A stretch of 64,000 nt of DNA from an uncultured Sphingomonadaceae bacterium. GTDB lineage: Bacteria; Pseudomonadota; Alphaproteobacteria; Sphingomonadales; Sphingomonadaceae. Below the pieces are notes generated by a model. It made no database searches, was not told the origin of the DNA, and saw only the letters and a program-made list of their open reading frames with translations. Of this stretch, positions 16,732 to 25,441 are shown piece by piece. The stretch lies in assembly GCA_937995515.1 (NCBI GenBank), contig CALKJZ010000008.1, forward strand, positions 62,001 through 126,000, read 5' to 3'. The position numbers and the translations under genes are program-made. Within the stretch, counting starts at the first letter, position 1. Each line of letters begins with the position of its first letter.

Positions 16732-17672
16732 GCCGGGAGATCGAGATCGGGCCGGAGGATGACGGGATCCGGCTGGACCGGTGGTTCCGCCGCCACATGC
16801 CCGAGGCGGGCTTTGCAACCATCGCCCGCTGGGCCCGGACCGGCCAGCTGCGCCTCGATGGCCGCCGCGCGAAGCCCGGAGACCGGATCGTGCATGGCCA
16901 AAGGCTGCGCCTGCCGCCGGTCGAACCCGCAGCAGCGGCAAGGCCGGGCGCCAGCCGCCGCGCGCCGACAGACGATGAGCTTGGGCTTGCCCGGTCCCTC
17001 GTCATCCACCGCGACAGGTGCGCGCTGGTGCTCAACAAGCCGCCCGGCCTTGCCGTGCAGGGCGGGACGCGCACGGCGCTCCATGTCGATGGCCTGCTCG
17101 ATGCGCTGCGTTTCGATGGCCGGGAGCGGCCGCGCCTCGTCCACCGGCTCGACAAGGACACCTCGGGCGTGCTGCTCGTCGCCCGCACGGCCCGCGCGGC
17201 GGCCTTTTTCGGCAGGTGCTTTGCCACGCGCGACACGCGCAAGATCTACCTTGCGCTGCTGATGGGCGACGTGAGGGGCGCAGAACGGCGCATCGATCTG
17301 CCGCTTGCCAAGCAGCCCGGGACAGGTGGGGAGAAGATGGAGGTGGCAGAAGACGGCCAGCCGGCGGTGACGGACCTGCGGGTGCTCGACCGCGCCGGCG
17401 GCCGCTGCACGCTTGTGGAACTGCGCCCGAGGACCGGCCGCACGCACCAGCTCCGGGTGCACGCGGCCGCCGTCGGCCACCCGATCGTGGGCGATGGCAA
17501 ATATGGTGGGCGGGAGGCCTTTCTGACCGGCGGCATCTCGCGCAAGCTGCACCTGCACGCCCGCCGCCTCGTGATCGCCCACCCCGATGGCGGAAGGCTC
17601 GACATCGAGGCACCGCTGCCGGCGCACTTTCAAGCGAGCATCGAGCTCCTCGGCCTCGAGACGGGCGACTGA
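16728..17672 (+). CDS. rluC: 23S rRNA pseudouridine synthase, RluC-like
   Basis: This 314-residue RluA-family synthase isomerises uridines in 23S rRNA; RluC modifies positions 955, 2504 and 2580 in E. coli. It has an N-terminal S4 RNA-binding domain (about 1-70) and the catalytic domain with the Asp in LVHRLDKDTSGVLLVART, then KIYLALLMGD and RTGRTHQLRVHAAAVGHP. It is distinguished from the second synthase in this window (RluD, 50328) by lower similarity around the active site. The ATG overlaps the crcB stop. Confidence 0.88.
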   Translation: MSREIEIGPEDDGIRLDRWFRRHMPEAGFATIARWARTGQLRLDGRRAKPGDRIVHGQRLRLPPVEPAAAARPGASRRAPTDDELGLARSLVIHRDRCALVLNKPPGLAVQGGTRTALHVDGLLDALRFDGRERPRLVHRLDKDTSGVLLVARTARAAAFFGRCFATRDTRKIYLALLMGDVRGAERRIDLPLAKQPGTGGEKMEVAEDGQPAVTDLRVLDRAGGRCTLVELRPRTGRTHQLRVHAAAVGHPIVGDGKYGGREAFLTGGISRKLHLHARRLVIAHPDGGRLDIEAPLPAHFQASIELLGLETGD

Positions 17673-17705
17673 AGCCGCGCGGGGCCGGGCGGCAGAGCGG
17701 CGGGC

Positions 17706-17981
17706 TCAGGAGAGCGGCAGGATCTCGTCGACGGCGCGCCAGTCCGACGGGCCGTGCCAGTGGGTGTGGGCGATGCGGATCATGTGCAGCGTTGCCTCCA
17801 CCTCGCGGCGCCAGTGGGCGAGAAAGCGCTCGAGCACCGGGAAGAAGGGCGCCACGTCATGTTTCTGGAACACGAACAGCTGGAGGATCGAGGGATGGTC
17901 GGGCATCCAGTAGCTGATCTCCGCCGTGAGCAGCCCATAGCCCTCTGGCCGCAGCAACCGCCGATCTGCCTCTTGCATCAT
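17706..17981 (-). CDS. usg: Usg family protein
   Basis: This 91-residue protein carries the alphaproteobacterial Usg signature: YGLLTAEISYWMPDHPSILQ, then VFQKHDVAPFFPVLERFLAHW and VRIAH-type IRIAHTHWHG. Usg was named for its position upstream of trp genes in Caulobacter, but its function is unknown. Here no trp genes adjoin. GAGGAG five bases upstream supports the ATG at 17981; the second codon is also ATG. It is divergent from the HAD phosphatase. Confidence 0.87.
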   Translation of the reverse strand: MMQEADRRLLRPEGYGLLTAEISYWMPDHPSILQLFVFQKHDVAPFFPVLERFLAHWRREVEATLHMIRIAHTHWHGPSDWRAVDEILPLS

Positions 17982-18116
17982 CCATTCTCCTCGAATGTCC
18001 TGTTCCGTCTCCTTCCTCCGACCCCGTGCCGCCGCCTTTGCCATCATGCTGCAACAGGAAACGGCCTGTAGGCAAGAGCCGTTGCGTGGCCCCTGCCGAG
18101 CGGGCAAGAGGGCCGC

Positions 18117-18770
18117 ATGCGCCTTGCCGTGTTCGACTGCGACGGGACGCTGGTCGACTCCAGCCACAACATCGTCGCCGCCATGACAGAGGCCTTCGGC
18201 GCGCTCGGCCTCGCCCCCCCGCCGGCGGTGCAGGTGCGCCGGGTGGTGGGGCTTTCGCTCGGCGAGGCGATGGAAAGGCTGTTGCCGGATGCCTCGCCGC
18301 CGGTGCACGCGCGGCTTGCCAAGAGCTACAGGGCCGCATTCCAGCGGCTGCGCCAGACAGCGCGGCTGGCGCCCGAGCCGATGTTCGAAGGCGTCCGCGA
18401 GCTCCTCGATTCCCTGCGCGATGAGGGCTGGCTGCTCGGCGTGGCGACCGGCAAGAGCGACCGCGGCCTTGCGCTGGTGCTCGAGGCGCACGGCATCCGC
18501 GGCCATTTCGCCTGCCTGCACACGGCCGACCGCCACCCCTCGAAGCCCGACCCGGCGATGCTGCTCGCCTGCCTCGAGGACACCGGCGCCGGGCGGCACG
18601 AGGCGGTCATCATCGGCGACACGGTATTCGACATCGGCATGGGGGCAAGCGCCGGCGTGCGGGCCATCGGCGTGGAGTGGGGCTATCATGCGGGCGCGGA
18701 GCTGCTGCGCGCCGGCGCCGCCGCGGTGGCACGCGACGCGCGGCATCTCGCCCGTCTGCTCCATGGCTGA
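18117..18770 (+). CDS. HAD-family phosphatase, phosphoglycolate-phosphatase-like
   Basis: This 217-residue HAD hydrolase of the Gph/PGP subfamily has motif I FDCDGTLVDSSHNI with the nucleophile Asp, motif II TGKSDRGL, Lys in HPSKPDP, and motif IV IIGDTVFDIGMG. A helical cap lies between motifs I and II. Close homologues dephosphorylate 2-phosphoglycolate or similar small substrates; the actual substrate is not fixed by sequence. It begins a compact group with a small membrane protein and the ATP12 chaperone. Confidence 0.87.
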   Translation: MRLAVFDCDGTLVDSSHNIVAAMTEAFGALGLAPPPAVQVRRVVGLSLGEAMERLLPDASPPVHARLAKSYRAAFQRLRQTARLAPEPMFEGVRELLDSLRDEGWLLGVATGKSDRGLALVLEAHGIRGHFACLHTADRHPSKPDPAMLLACLEDTGAGRHEAVIIGDTVFDIGMGASAGVRAIGVEWGYHAGAELLRAGAAAVARDARHLARLLHG

Positions 18771-18978
18771 GCGCGACCCGGCCAAGGCTCGGCTGTGGGG
18801 GCTGACGCTGGCCCGGCTGGCCGGCCTTGGTCTCGTGCTCCTCGGCCTGTGGCTTGCCGGGCGCGCAGCCGGCGCGGGCGCGCGGACGCTGTCCGGCCTC
18901 GGTGTCGTGCTGGCGGGGCTTGTGTGGTTCCTCTTCGTCCCAAGGCTGCTGCTGCGGCGCTGGCGGAGCGGCGGATGA
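18763..18978 (+). CDS. Small two-helix membrane protein
   Basis: This 71-residue ORF starts eight bases inside the end of the phosphatase gene and ends overlapping the next start (ATGA). It has two hydrophobic stretches (LARLAGLGLVLLGLWLAG and LSGLGVVLAGLVWFLFVP) and a basic C-terminus (LLLRRWRSGG), so it should be an inner-membrane hairpin with cytoplasmic ends. The tight overlaps on both sides argue that it is real. Its place just before the F1-ATPase chaperone gene is suggestive, but I do not recognise a family. Confidence 0.7.
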   Translation: MAERDPAKARLWGLTLARLAGLGLVLLGLWLAGRAAGAGARTLSGLGVVLAGLVWFLFVPRLLLRRWRSGG

Positions 18979-19667
18979 GGCGCTTCTGGACTGTGGCCAC
19001 GGCTGCGCCACACGCAGGCGGCCATGCCGTGCTGCTCGACGGCAGGCCGCTCAGGACCCCGCGGCAGGCGCCGCTCGTGGTCCCGGGGCGGGCTCTGGCA
19101 GACGCCATCGCCGGGGAGTGGAACGCCGCTCCGCCCGAGGTCCTGCCCGAGACCATGCGCCTGACCGGCCTTGCCAATGCCGCGATCGACCTTGTGGCGC
19201 CCGATCCGCCCGCCTTCGCCGCGCAGCTGGCCGCCTATGCCGCCTGCGACACGCTGTGCTATCGGGCCGATGCGCCCGACATCCTGGTGGCGCGGCAGAA
19301 AGGCTTCTGGGACCCGGTGCTCGAGGCGCTGGCCCGGCGGCTCGATGTGCGCCTGCGGTGTGCCACGGGCATCGGCTTCGTGGAGCAGCCGCCGGAGGCG
19401 CTCGCGCGCGTGCGCGAGGCCTATGCCGCCCTCGATCCCTTCCGCCTTGCCGCGCTCAACCCGGTGGTGCGGATCACCGCCTCGGCGATGCTGGGGCTCG
19501 CGCTCGCGCTGCGCCTCGAGACGGCCGATCGGGTGTGGCAGGCCGGCCTTCTCGAGGAGCTGTGGCAGGCCGAGCAATGGGGCGAGGATGCCGATGCGGC
19601 GGCAAGCCGGGCCCGAAGGCGCGCCGAGTTCGATGCGGGAACGCGCCTGCTCGACCTCGTTGGCTGA
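18975..19667 (+). CDS. ATP12-family F1-ATPase assembly chaperone
   Basis: This 230-residue protein belongs to the ATP12 family, which in mitochondria binds F1 alpha and guides its assembly; alphaproteobacteria keep a homologue. Recognised segments are VLLDGRPLRTPRQAPLVVP, IAGEWNA, METMRLTGLANAAID-like PETMRLTGLANAAID, DTLCYRA and PLVRITASAMLGLALAL-like NPVVRITASAMLG. It is coupled by a 4-base overlap to the small membrane protein gene. The ATP synthase operon itself is not in the window. Confidence 0.88.
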   Translation: MRRFWTVATAAPHAGGHAVLLDGRPLRTPRQAPLVVPGRALADAIAGEWNAAPPEVLPETMRLTGLANAAIDLVAPDPPAFAAQLAAYAACDTLCYRADAPDILVARQKGFWDPVLEALARRLDVRLRCATGIGFVEQPPEALARVREAYAALDPFRLAALNPVVRITASAMLGLALALRLETADRVWQAGLLEELWQAEQWGEDADAAASRARRRAEFDAGTRLLDLVG

Positions 19668-19679
19668 GCGCGCGGGCGC

Positions 19680-20450
19680 TCAGAGGCCGGCGAGAAAGCG
19701 CGCGATTGCGGCTGCAACGCGCGGCCGCGCCGCGGCGTGGAACAGCCAATGGCCCGTGCCCGGCAGCTCCTCGAGCGTGACCGGCGCGCCGGCAACAGCC
19801 AGCTTCGCCGCCGTCTTCCGGCTGACGGCCGGCGGTGTCATCCGGTCTTCGTGGCCGACGAGCACCAGCGCGGGCACCGCGATCTTGCGGTGCTCCACCC
19901 GCGCGCCGCCGCTCCGATCGAGGGCGGGAAAGGCGATCTGCGCCAGCACCCGGCCGGAATCCCAGGTGAGATCGGCGAGCGCCGGGGCAGCCTCGGCCTC
20001 GGGCACGCGATTGAAGACGGCAAAGCGGGCGCCTCGCTCCCCAAGTCGCGTCGGCCGCTCCCACCACCGCCAGCGGGTCGCAACACCAAGGAGTGCGCGC
20101 AGGGGCGCCGGCGCGAGCGCGCCGGTGCCCGATGATGGCGCCGGCGCGAGGAGCACGAGGCCCTGCGGCCGCACCTTTGCGGCCACGAGCTGGGCCAGAA
20201 GCCCGCCCATCGAATGGCCGCACAGCACCAGCCCGGGCGCAAGCGCCTGCGCCTCGGGCACCAGCGCCTGCACATAATCCTCGAGACGAAGCTGGCCGAG
20301 CCCGGCCGGCGCCGGCGCGCCGCGCGGCAGGTCGTGGAACGGCAGCGCAGGTGCCACGCTCTCGATACCGACGGCTGCGAGCTCGGCGCGCAGCGCATCG
20401 AAAACCGAAGGACGGCTCCACATGCCGTGGATGAACAGCAGCCGCGGCAT
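19680..20450 (-). CDS. Alpha/beta-fold hydrolase
   Basis: This 256-residue alpha/beta hydrolase has the nucleophile elbow GHSMGGLLAQL, an acid candidate in LVGHEDRMTPP and the catalytic His in PGTGHWLFH, so the triad is complete. The N-terminal LLFIHGMWSRPSVFD supplies the oxyanion loop. It has no signal peptide and no lid long enough to suggest a true lipase. The neighbours do not point to a substrate. It ends convergently 12 bases from the ATP12 gene, and malic enzyme lies upstream on the same strand. Confidence 0.83.
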   Translation of the reverse strand: MPRLLFIHGMWSRPSVFDALRAELAAVGIESVAPALPFHDLPRGAPAPAGLGQLRLEDYVQALVPEAQALAPGLVLCGHSMGGLLAQLVAAKVRPQGLVLLAPAPSSGTGALAPAPLRALLGVATRWRWWERPTRLGERGARFAVFNRVPEAEAAPALADLTWDSGRVLAQIAFPALDRSGGARVEHRKIAVPALVLVGHEDRMTPPAVSRKTAAKLAVAGAPVTLEELPGTGHWLFHAAARPRVAAAIARFLAGL

Positions 20451-20464
20451 CCCCTTCCGGCCTG

Positions 20465-22732
20465 CTAATGGACGACGCCCGCCGCCGCGAGCGTCGCCAG
20501 GGTCACGAGCTCCGAGGCGCCTGCCGTCATCGGCGCGATCTGAACGGGGCGCGACATGTTCATGAGCAGGGGGCCAATCACCCGCCCGCCACCCAGTTCT
20601 TTCAGCATCTTGGCTGCGATGTTGGCGGACTGCATGCCGGGCATCACCAGCACGTTTGCCGGCCCCGTGAGGCGCGAGAAGGGATAGTTGGCGCGCATCG
20701 CCGGGTTGAGCGCGACGTCGGCCGACATCTCGCCCTCATATTCGAAGCCGGGCCGGCTGGAATCGAGGATCGCCACCGCCTCGCGGATCGCGCCCACATG
20801 CTCGCCTGGCGGATTGCCGAAGTTGGAAAAGCTGATGAAGGCCACTCGCGCCTCCATGCCGATGCGGCGCGCCGCCTCGGCGGTGCGGGTGGCGATGTTG
20901 GCCAGCGTCTGGCCGTCGGGCCGTTCGTTGACCGTCGTGTCGGCAATGAGGATGGTCGACGAGCGCCCGGCGAAGATGTGAAACCCGAACGGGGTGTGGC
21001 CGGGAAGCGGATCCACCACGAGGCGGACTTGCGAGAGCACCTGCTGGAAATGCCGGGTGATGCCCGAGACGAACACGTCGGCCACCCCGAGCTCGAGCAG
21101 CAGCGGCCCGAAGATGTTGCGCTCGTTGTTGACCATGCGCTGCACATCGCGGCGCAGATAGCCCTGCCGCTGCAGCCGCTGGTAGAGCCAGTCGACCATC
21201 TCGGGCACCAGCGGGCTCTTCGAACTGTTGTAGATGGGGTAGTTTTCCACGTCGGCCACGCCGATGCGGGCAAACGCCTCGAGGATCGGCTCCTCGCGCC
21301 CCACGAGGATCGGAATGCCATAGCCGCTCTCGCGCAGGTTCACCGCGGCACGCAGCACCACTTCCTGCTCGCCCTCGGCAAAGACCACCCGGCGCGGGTT
21401 GGCCCGCGCGGCATCGAAGCTTGCCGCAAGCGCAGAGGAGGTGGGGTTCAGCCGCGCGCGCAGCTCGTGGGCATATTGGTCGAGATCGAAGATGGGCTTG
21501 CGCGCAACGCCCGAATCCATGGCCGCCCGTGCCACCGCAGCCGGCACCGCCTCGATCAGCCTCGGGTCGAAGGGTGCCGGGATGATGTAGTCCGGCCCGA
21601 ACACACGGTTGCCGCCATAGGCGGCCGCCACCTCGTCGGGGATGGGCTGGCGGGCGAGCTCCGCCAGCGCATGTGCCGCGGCGAGCTTCATCTCCTCGTT
21701 GATCTTGGTCGCGCGCACGTCGAGCGCACCGCGGAAGATGTAGGGAAACCCCAGCACGTTGTTGACCTGGTTGGGATAGTCCGAACGGCCGGTGGCGATG
21801 ATCGCATCCGGGCGCACGGCCTTGGCCTCCTCGGGCGTGATCTCGGGATCGGGGTTGGCCATGGCGAAGATGATTGGCCGCTCGGCCATGGCCCGCACCA
21901 TCTCGGGGGTGACCGCGCCGGCGACCGACAGGCCGAAGAACACATCGGCCCCTTCCATCGCTTCGGCCAGCGTGCGCCGGTCGGTTGCAACCGCGTGCGC
22001 AGCCTTCCACTGGTTGAGCCCGTCGCGGCCCTGATGGATCACGCCCTTGCTGTCGCACAGCAGCACATGGTCGTGGCGGACGCCCATCGCCTTCACGAGC
22101 TCGGTGCAGGCAATGGCCGCGGCACCCGCGCCGTTCACCACCATCCGCACATCCTCCACCCGCCGGCCGGTCAGGAAGCAGGCATTGATGAGGCCGGCAG
22201 CCGCGATGATGGCGGTCCCGTGCTGGTCGTCGTGGAACACCGGAATGTTCATCCGGCTGCGAAGCTCGGCCTCGATGATGAAGCATTCGGGCGCCTTGAT
22301 GTCCTCGAGGTTGATGCCGCCGAAGCTCGGCTCGAGAAGCTCGACAGCCGCGATGAAGCGGTCCACATCCTCGGTTGCCAGCTCGAGGTCGATCGAATCG
22401 ACATCGGCGAAGCGCTTGAACAGCACGGCCTTGCCTTCCATCACGGGCTTGGAGGCAAGCGCCCCCAGGTTGCCGAGGCCGAGGATGGCCGTGCCGTTGG
22501 AGATCACGGCAACGAGGTTGCCCTTGGTCGTGTAGTCATAGGCGGTTGCCGGGTCATCGGCGATCGCGCGCACCGGCACGGCCACGCCGGGGGAATAGGC
22601 AAGGCTCAGATCGCGCTGGGTTGCCATCGGCTTGGTGGCGACGATCTCGAGCTTGCCGGGCCGGCGCGCCGAGTGGAACAGCAGCGCCTCCCGGTCGGAA
22701 AAGATCGGCCTGCCCTCGGTCTCCTCGCTCAT
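20465..22732 (-). CDS. maeB: NADP-dependent malic enzyme with C-terminal phosphotransacetylase-like domain
   Basis: This 755-residue MaeB-type enzyme decarboxylates malate to pyruvate with NADP+. The malic-enzyme core occupies about residues 1-430 (LSLAYSPGVAVPVRAIADDP, NLEDIKAPECF, FHDDQHGTAIIAAAGLINA, VVNGAGAAAIACTELVKAMG). The remaining ~320 residues are a phosphate-acetyltransferase-like regulatory domain (VVFAEGEQEVVLRAA, FAGRSSTILIADTTVNERP, ANVLVMPGMQSANIAAKML), which in other bacteria senses acetyl-CoA. The start ATG at 22732 follows GGGAAGG. It is divergent from mutS across 50 bases. Confidence 0.94.
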   Translation of the reverse strand: MSEETEGRPIFSDREALLFHSARRPGKLEIVATKPMATQRDLSLAYSPGVAVPVRAIADDPATAYDYTTKGNLVAVISNGTAILGLGNLGALASKPVMEGKAVLFKRFADVDSIDLELATEDVDRFIAAVELLEPSFGGINLEDIKAPECFIIEAELRSRMNIPVFHDDQHGTAIIAAAGLINACFLTGRRVEDVRMVVNGAGAAAIACTELVKAMGVRHDHVLLCDSKGVIHQGRDGLNQWKAAHAVATDRRTLAEAMEGADVFFGLSVAGAVTPEMVRAMAERPIIFAMANPDPEITPEEAKAVRPDAIIATGRSDYPNQVNNVLGFPYIFRGALDVRATKINEEMKLAAAHALAELARQPIPDEVAAAYGGNRVFGPDYIIPAPFDPRLIEAVPAAVARAAMDSGVARKPIFDLDQYAHELRARLNPTSSALAASFDAARANPRRVVFAEGEQEVVLRAAVNLRESGYGIPILVGREEPILEAFARIGVADVENYPIYNSSKSPLVPEMVDWLYQRLQRQGYLRRDVQRMVNNERNIFGPLLLELGVADVFVSGITRHFQQVLSQVRLVVDPLPGHTPFGFHIFAGRSSTILIADTTVNERPDGQTLANIATRTAEAARRIGMEARVAFISFSNFGNPPGEHVGAIREAVAILDSSRPGFEYEGEMSADVALNPAMRANYPFSRLTGPANVLVMPGMQSANIAAKMLKELGGGRVIGPLLMNMSRPVQIAPMTAGASELVTLATLAAAGVVH

Positions 22733-22782
22733 GCCTTCCCACCTGCTCTTGTGCCCGCCCCCGCCCCCTGTAGGAGGGCGCC

Positions 22783-25425
22783 ATGGCCTCCGCAACGAAG
22801 GAAGGGGGAGCCGCCCCGAGCCCGATGATGGCGCAGTATCTCGCCTGCAAGGCCGAGGCGCCCGGCGCGCTGCTGCTGTTCCGCATGGGCGATTTCTACG
22901 AGCTGTTCCTCGACGATGCGGTCGAGGCGGCGGCGCTTCTCGATATCGCGCTCACCCACCGCGGGCAGCATCTCGGCGCGCCGCTGCCGATGTGCGGGGT
23001 GCCGGTCCACGCACTCGAGGCAGCGGCCGCGCGCCTCGTTGCGGCCGGGCGGACGGTGGCGATCGCCGAGCAGCTGGAAGACCCTGCCGAGGCGCGCAGG
23101 CGCGGCTCGAAGGCGATCGTCCGCCGCGCGGTCACCCGCGTGCTCACGGCCGGCACGCTGACGGAGGAGCGGCTGCTGCGCCCGGAGGCCGCCAACCGGG
23201 TGCTCGCCATCTTCCCCGCGCCCGATGGCGCCGGGCTGGCCTGGGCCGACATCTCGACCGGCGAGTTCATCACGGCGCCGGCCGGGCCCGAGACGCTGGC
23301 CGACGAGGTGGCCCGCCTCGACCCTGCCGAGCTGCTCTGGCCCGAGGGCACCGCGGCGGCGGCGCCGCTCGCGGAGGATCCGCGGCTGCGCGGCCTGCCG
23401 CGCGCGAAGTTCGACAGCCAGGCGGCCGCGCGCGCGCTCAAGGACCGGTTCGGCCTTGCCGTCGTCGAGGGGCTTGGCGCCTTTTCCCGGTCCGAGCTTG
23501 CCGCAGCCGCGGCGCTTCTTGCCCACCTCGAGGAGACCGCGCGCGGCGCGCCACTCCTCCTGCAGCGCCCTGGCCGCCACCTGCCCGGGCAGGTGATGGC
23601 GATCGATCGCGCAAGCCGCCGGAGCCTCGAGCTGACCCAGGCCGCCGCCGGCGGCCGCGCGGGCAGCCTGCTCGACACCATCGACCGGACGGTGACCGCA
23701 GCCGGTGCGCGCCTCTTGGCCGACGAGATCGCAGCCCCGCTCGCAGAGCTTGCCCCCATCGCCCAGCGCCTCGACTGCGTCGAGACGCTTGTCGCCGACG
23801 GCAGCCTGCGCGAGGAGGTCCGCCGCCTGCTGCGCCAGGCGCCCGATCTTGCCCGCGCGCTCGGCCGGCTCGGAGCCGGGCGGGGCCGGCCGGCCGATCT
23901 GGCCGCGGTGCGCGACGCGCTTGCCGCCGCCCGCGCGCTCGGCGATGCGCTGCAGCTCGCCGTGGCCGCGGGCGCGCCAGAGGCGTTTGCAGCACTGGTG
24001 GCCGGCCTCCGGCCGCCGACCCGGCTTGCCGACCTGCTTGCGCGGGCGCTCGTGGCCCGGCCGCCTGTGCGCCCGGGCGAACCGGGCGCGATTGCAGCGG
24101 GCTTTGATTGCGCGCTCGACAGGCTGCGGGATCTTGCCAGCGGCGGGCGCACGGCGATTGCCGCGCTGGAAGCCGATCTCCGCAGCAAGACAGGCATCCA
24201 GGCGCTGCGCGTGCGCCACAACGGCATCCTCGGTTTCCATGTCGAGGTTCCGGCCCGGCACGGCGAGGCGCTGATGGCCGAGGGCTCGGGTTTCCGGCAC
24301 CGCCAGACGCTCGGGAACGCGATGCGCTTCGACACCGAGGCGCTGCGCGCGCTCGCCACGCGCATCGCCGAGGCCGAGGAGCGCGCGCTTGCCGCCGAGC
24401 GTGCGCTTCTCGAGGAGCTGACGGGCGCAGTCCTCGCCGAGGCGGGACCGCTTGCACAGATCGCCATGGCGCTTGCCCGGCTCGACCGGTCGGCAGCCCT
24501 CGCCGAGCTTGCCGACGAAGCGGGCTGGGTGCGGCCCGAGCTCACCTCGGGCACGGAGTTCGCCATCTCCGGCGGCCGGCACCCGGTCGTCGAGGCCGCC
24601 CTCCGGCGCGAGGGCCGGCCCTTCGTTCCCAACGACTGCCAGCTCGAGGGCGCGCAGCGGCTCTGGCTGCTGACCGGGCCCAACATGGGCGGCAAATCCA
24701 CCTTCCTGCGCCAGAACGCGCTGATCGCGATCCTCGCCCAGGCCGGAAGCTTCGTGCCTGCCCGCGCGGCCACCATCGGCCTCATCGACCGGCTCTACAG
24801 CCGGGTGGGCGCGTCCGACCGGCTTTCGGAGGGCCAATCGACCTTCATGGTCGAAATGGTGGAGACGGCCGCGATCCTGAACGGCGCGAGCGCGCGGTCG
24901 CTGGTGCTGCTCGACGAAGTAGGCCGCGGCACCTCCACGTGGGACGGGCTGTCGCTCGCCTGGGCGGTGCTCGAGGACCTGCACGACCGGCCGGGCTGCC
25001 GCACGCTCTTTGCCACCCATTACCACGAGCTCGAGGCGCTCGCCGGCCGGCTGGCGCAGCTTTCGCTCTTCACCATGGCGGTGCGCGAATGGCAGGGGCG
25101 AATCGTCTTCCTGCACGAGGTGGTGCCCGGGGCTGCGGCCGGAAGCTTCGGCCTCGAGGTCGCGCGCCTGGCCGGCGTGCCCCCGCCGGTGCTGGCGCGC
25201 GCGGCCGAAATCCTCGCACGGCTCGAGGCAGGCGATGCGGGCGCACCGACGCGCGCGGCCCTTTCCGACCTGCCTCTCTTTGCCGCCGCCGCCCCGCCGC
25301 GCGCGCCCGAGCCGAAGCCGGACCGGCTGCGCGAGCGGCTGGCCGGGATCCACCCCGACAGCCTCACCCCGCGCGCCGCGCTCGACCTCCTCTACGAGCT
25401 GCGCGAACTGGCAGGCGGCACCTGA
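22783..25425 (+). CDS. mutS: DNA mismatch repair protein MutS
   Basis: This 880-residue MutS binds mismatches and small loops and starts repair with MutL. The N-terminal mismatch-binding motif is MGDFYELFLDDA (Phe-X-Glu), followed by connector, lever and clamp domains. The ATPase has Walker A GPNMGGKSTFLRQNA, the signature SEGQSTFMVEM and Walker B LVLLDEVGRGTSTWDGLS, with the following ATHYHEL. AGGAGGG upstream supports the ATG. It lies in a short divergent region opposite malic enzyme and converges with lepA. Confidence 0.97.
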   Translation: MASATKEGGAAPSPMMAQYLACKAEAPGALLLFRMGDFYELFLDDAVEAAALLDIALTHRGQHLGAPLPMCGVPVHALEAAAARLVAAGRTVAIAEQLEDPAEARRRGSKAIVRRAVTRVLTAGTLTEERLLRPEAANRVLAIFPAPDGAGLAWADISTGEFITAPAGPETLADEVARLDPAELLWPEGTAAAAPLAEDPRLRGLPRAKFDSQAAARALKDRFGLAVVEGLGAFSRSELAAAAALLAHLEETARGAPLLLQRPGRHLPGQVMAIDRASRRSLELTQAAAGGRAGSLLDTIDRTVTAAGARLLADEIAAPLAELAPIAQRLDCVETLVADGSLREEVRRLLRQAPDLARALGRLGAGRGRPADLAAVRDALAAARALGDALQLAVAAGAPEAFAALVAGLRPPTRLADLLARALVARPPVRPGEPGAIAAGFDCALDRLRDLASGGRTAIAALEADLRSKTGIQALRVRHNGILGFHVEVPARHGEALMAEGSGFRHRQTLGNAMRFDTEALRALATRIAEAEERALAAERALLEELTGAVLAEAGPLAQIAMALARLDRSAALAELADEAGWVRPELTSGTEFAISGGRHPVVEAALRREGRPFVPNDCQLEGAQRLWLLTGPNMGGKSTFLRQNALIAILAQAGSFVPARAATIGLIDRLYSRVGASDRLSEGQSTFMVEMVETAAILNGASARSLVLLDEVGRGTSTWDGLSLAWAVLEDLHDRPGCRTLFATHYHELEALAGRLAQLSLFTMAVREWQGRIVFLHEVVPGAAAGSFGLEVARLAGVPPPVLARAAEILARLEAGDAGAPTRAALSDLPLFAAAAPPRAPEPKPDRLRERLAGIHPDSLTPRAALDLLYELRELAGGT

Positions 25426-25441
25426 CCAAGGCGGGTGCCCC

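Noticed and set aside
20468-22828. Open plus-strand frame of 786 codons opposite malic enzyme
   Set aside because: Antisense shadow of maeB; no recognisable domain.
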